Assembly: GCA_052032225.1 (NCBI GenBank)
Contig: JBPEWY010000044.1
Location: 1 to 13,974 of the forward strand
Source: JBPEWY01 sp052032225
GTDB lineage: Bacteria; Bacteroidota; Bacteroidia; Flavobacteriales; Flavobacteriaceae
DNA: 13,974 bases
Direction of reading: 5' to 3'
Of this stretch, positions 12,946 to 13,974 are shown piece after piece (position 1 is the stretch's first letter; each line of letters opens with the position of its first letter). The translations under genes and the position numbers were made by a program. A model generated the notes under the pieces. The model made no database searches. It had not been told where the DNA came from and was given only the letters and a program-made list of their open reading frames with translations.

Positions 12946-13678
12946 AATGTCTCAAAAAAACTCCTTACATGGTTTTATAACATATTCTGAAGTTCATAAT
13001 TCTGAAATTGGTGTCATTAATAAAAAGTATAATTTAATTTTTGATTCGGAAAAGTCTTTATCTACAGAAATAAAAAGTAAACTTAAAAATCCTAATGCTA
13101 TTGATGAAACACATTTTTTAAATGATTTTGTAAAGAATATTTATAAACAAGTTTCTTTCTTTTATTATGTAGATAATAAAATTTATTATACTAAAGTTAC
13201 ATCAATAAAACAATATACTATTTATGATACAATTAATCATGATTGGGATATTTTACAAGAAACAAAATTAATTGGAGGCTTTACATGTAGAAAAGCACAA
13301 ATGAATTTTAGAGGAAGGCAATATGTTGCGTGGTACACAGAAGATATACCGGTGCCTTATGGGCCAAGAAAATATTTTGGATTACCGGGGCTTATTTTAG
13401 AAGTTTATGATGTTGATAAAAAGTACATAGCTAAAGCAATTAGTATTAAATTAAACAAGCAAGACATTAACCTTGATCACGAATTAAATAAACTTAAAAA
13501 AAGTATAAAAAACGCAATATCTTTTCAAGAATTTAAAATTAAAATGTGCGAAGATGCAAAAGAATTCGAAAAAATTGTTGCTTCTAAATTACCAAGAGGG
13601 TATTCTAATTTTAAAGTTTATAATGTTGGAGGTGGTGATAGTAGTCTTGAAATAATAGATTATAAATGCGATTTTTAA
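12890..13678 (+). CDS. GLPGLI family protein, copy 1
   Basis: A 262-aa secreted protein of the GLPGLI family (TIGR01200), found in Bacteroidetes and of unknown function. The name-giving motif G164-L-P-G-L-I169 sits in the conserved context AWYTEDIPVPYGPRKYFGLP. Residues 1-21 are a signal peptide (hydrophobic core LRVLIVFTFISHFV, cleavage probably near MSQ). Three cysteines remain in the mature part: C133 in GGFTCRKAQ, C220 and C260. No membrane segment or lipobox, so periplasmic or outer-membrane-associated. Codon use is more A/T-ending than in the operons to the left, and the mature region is rich in Lys, Ile and Asn, which may mean faster evolution. A tandem paralogue starts 85 bp downstream, sharing the signal peptide and leader. 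GLPGLI genes often occur near TonB-dependent receptors; none is in view here. Confidence 0.92.
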   Translation: MSILTLRVLIVFTFISHFVMSQKNSLHGFITYSEVHNSEIGVINKKYNLIFDSEKSLSTEIKSKLKNPNAIDETHFLNDFVKNIYKQVSFFYYVDNKIYYTKVTSIKQYTIYDTINHDWDILQETKLIGGFTCRKAQMNFRGRQYVAWYTEDIPVPYGPRKYFGLPGLILEVYDVDKKYIAKAISIKLNKQDINLDHELNKLKKSIKNAISFQEFKIKMCEDAKEFEKIVASKLPRGYSNFKVYNVGGGDSSLEIIDYKCDF

Positions 13679-13701
13679 TTTTAGGGTTCTTTTTAGCTTG
13701 T

Positions 13702-13819
13702 ATTTACAAACAGAATCAAAAAAACTATATGTTATTTGTATCTATTTACAGAAAACTAAAACGATGAGCATATTAACTTTAAGAGTACTTATTGCATTTA
13801 CATTTATAAGCCACTTTGT
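13702..13819 (+). repeat. Direct repeat copy 2: GLPGLI leader plus signal-peptide block
   Basis: Second copy of the block at 12826-12945, with 62 bp of upstream DNA and the first 56 bp of the downstream gene. Both copies keep two TTTACA hexamers in the leader, at 12827 and 12870 in copy 1 and at 13703 and 13744 in copy 2. Confidence 0.9.
13729..13767 (+). CDS. Possible 12-aa leader peptide overlapping GLPGLI gene 2
   Basis: Frame MLFVSIYRKLKR, 12 codons, ending in a TGA that overlaps the ATG of the second GLPGLI gene. Compared with the copy-1 frame it has two synonymous changes (codons 2 and 4), changes at codons 5 and 12, and no indel, although a 2-nt indel lies just upstream. Translation is unproven. 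Confidence 0.3.
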   Translation: MLFVSIYRKLKR

Positions 13820-13974
13820 TGTGGCTCAAAAAAACACCTTTCACGGTCAAGTGCTATATTCAAATATTTTTAATTCTGATTATGGTATCCATAAATATGG
13901 TTATAATTTAATTTTTGATTCAGAAAAGTCTTTAAGTAAAGATATAGAGATTGAAAGCGAAAACACTACTAATG
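13764..13974 (+). CDS. GLPGLI-family paralogue, copy 2, 3'-truncated by the window edge
   Basis: The ATG at 13764 opens a frame that runs to the window end (70 full codons). The signal peptide, MSILTLRVLIAFTFISHFVV followed by AQKN, matches copy 1 almost exactly, and the mature start keeps the same layout (LYSNIFNSDYG against TYSEVHNSEIG). A second strongly matching island is YNLIFDSEKSLS. The rest of the visible mature part is diverged. The GLPGLI motif itself would lie beyond the window, so the family call is by homology to copy 1. It follows copy 1 by 85 bp and carries its own copy of the leader block, so each gene may have its own regulatory region. Confidence 0.85.
   Translation, partial: MSILTLRVLIAFTFISHFVVAQKNTFHGQVLYSNIFNSDYGIHKYGYNLIFDSEKSLSKDIEIESENTTN

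Overview
The window looks like chromosomal DNA of a member of the Flavobacteriaceae (Bacteroidetes). It is AT-rich. It carries family markers largely confined to that phylum: a GLPGLI-family protein, DUF4286, DUF4199, DUF6428, and a fused two-domain amino-acid-lipid acyltransferase. Several genes are preceded by a TAnnTTTG-type -7 promoter element instead of a sigma70 -10 box, and Shine-Dalgarno sequences are absent or weak. I see no rRNA, tRNA, CRISPR array, transposase or phage gene. The longest gene-free stretch is about 250 bp.

Left part, plus strand (1-3365): the 3' part of a monofunctional aspartate kinase, then a 603-aa fusion of a PlsC-like O-acyltransferase and a GNAT-like N-acyltransferase (OlsF type, ornithine/glycine-lipid synthesis), then a small SRPBCC/START-fold protein. 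The last gene overlaps the arsenic operon tail to tail.

Arsenic operon, minus strand (4655-3353): arsR, a Cys-rich DUF6428 protein and a thioredoxin-type arsenate reductase arsC. A perfect 16-bp palindrome upstream of arsR is a likely operator. No arsenite exporter is visible. Upstream lie a TM2-domain protein with an amphipathic 11-residue repeat and a clear intrinsic terminator, and then a tight trio DUF4199 - DUF1801 - VOC (6525-5163).

Housekeeping operon, minus strand (10797-6626): DUF4286, rsmA (16S rRNA dimethyltransferase), mgtE (Mg2+ channel), a cupin, a D-2-hydroxyacid dehydrogenase and a membrane-anchored LuxR-type regulator. The genes overlap or are separated by about 2-13 bp. A secreted TPR protein (12637-10850) lies just upstream with its own candidate promoter.

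Right end, plus strand (12890-13974): two tandem GLPGLI-family genes, the second cut by the window edge. The duplication includes about 64 bp of upstream DNA and the signal-peptide region, which stay nearly identical while the mature parts diverge. In both copies the upstream block contains a 12-codon open frame whose TGA overlaps the GLPGLI start codon (ATGA). This possible translationally coupled leader peptide, and the DUF6428 arsenic protein, are the most interesting items in the window.
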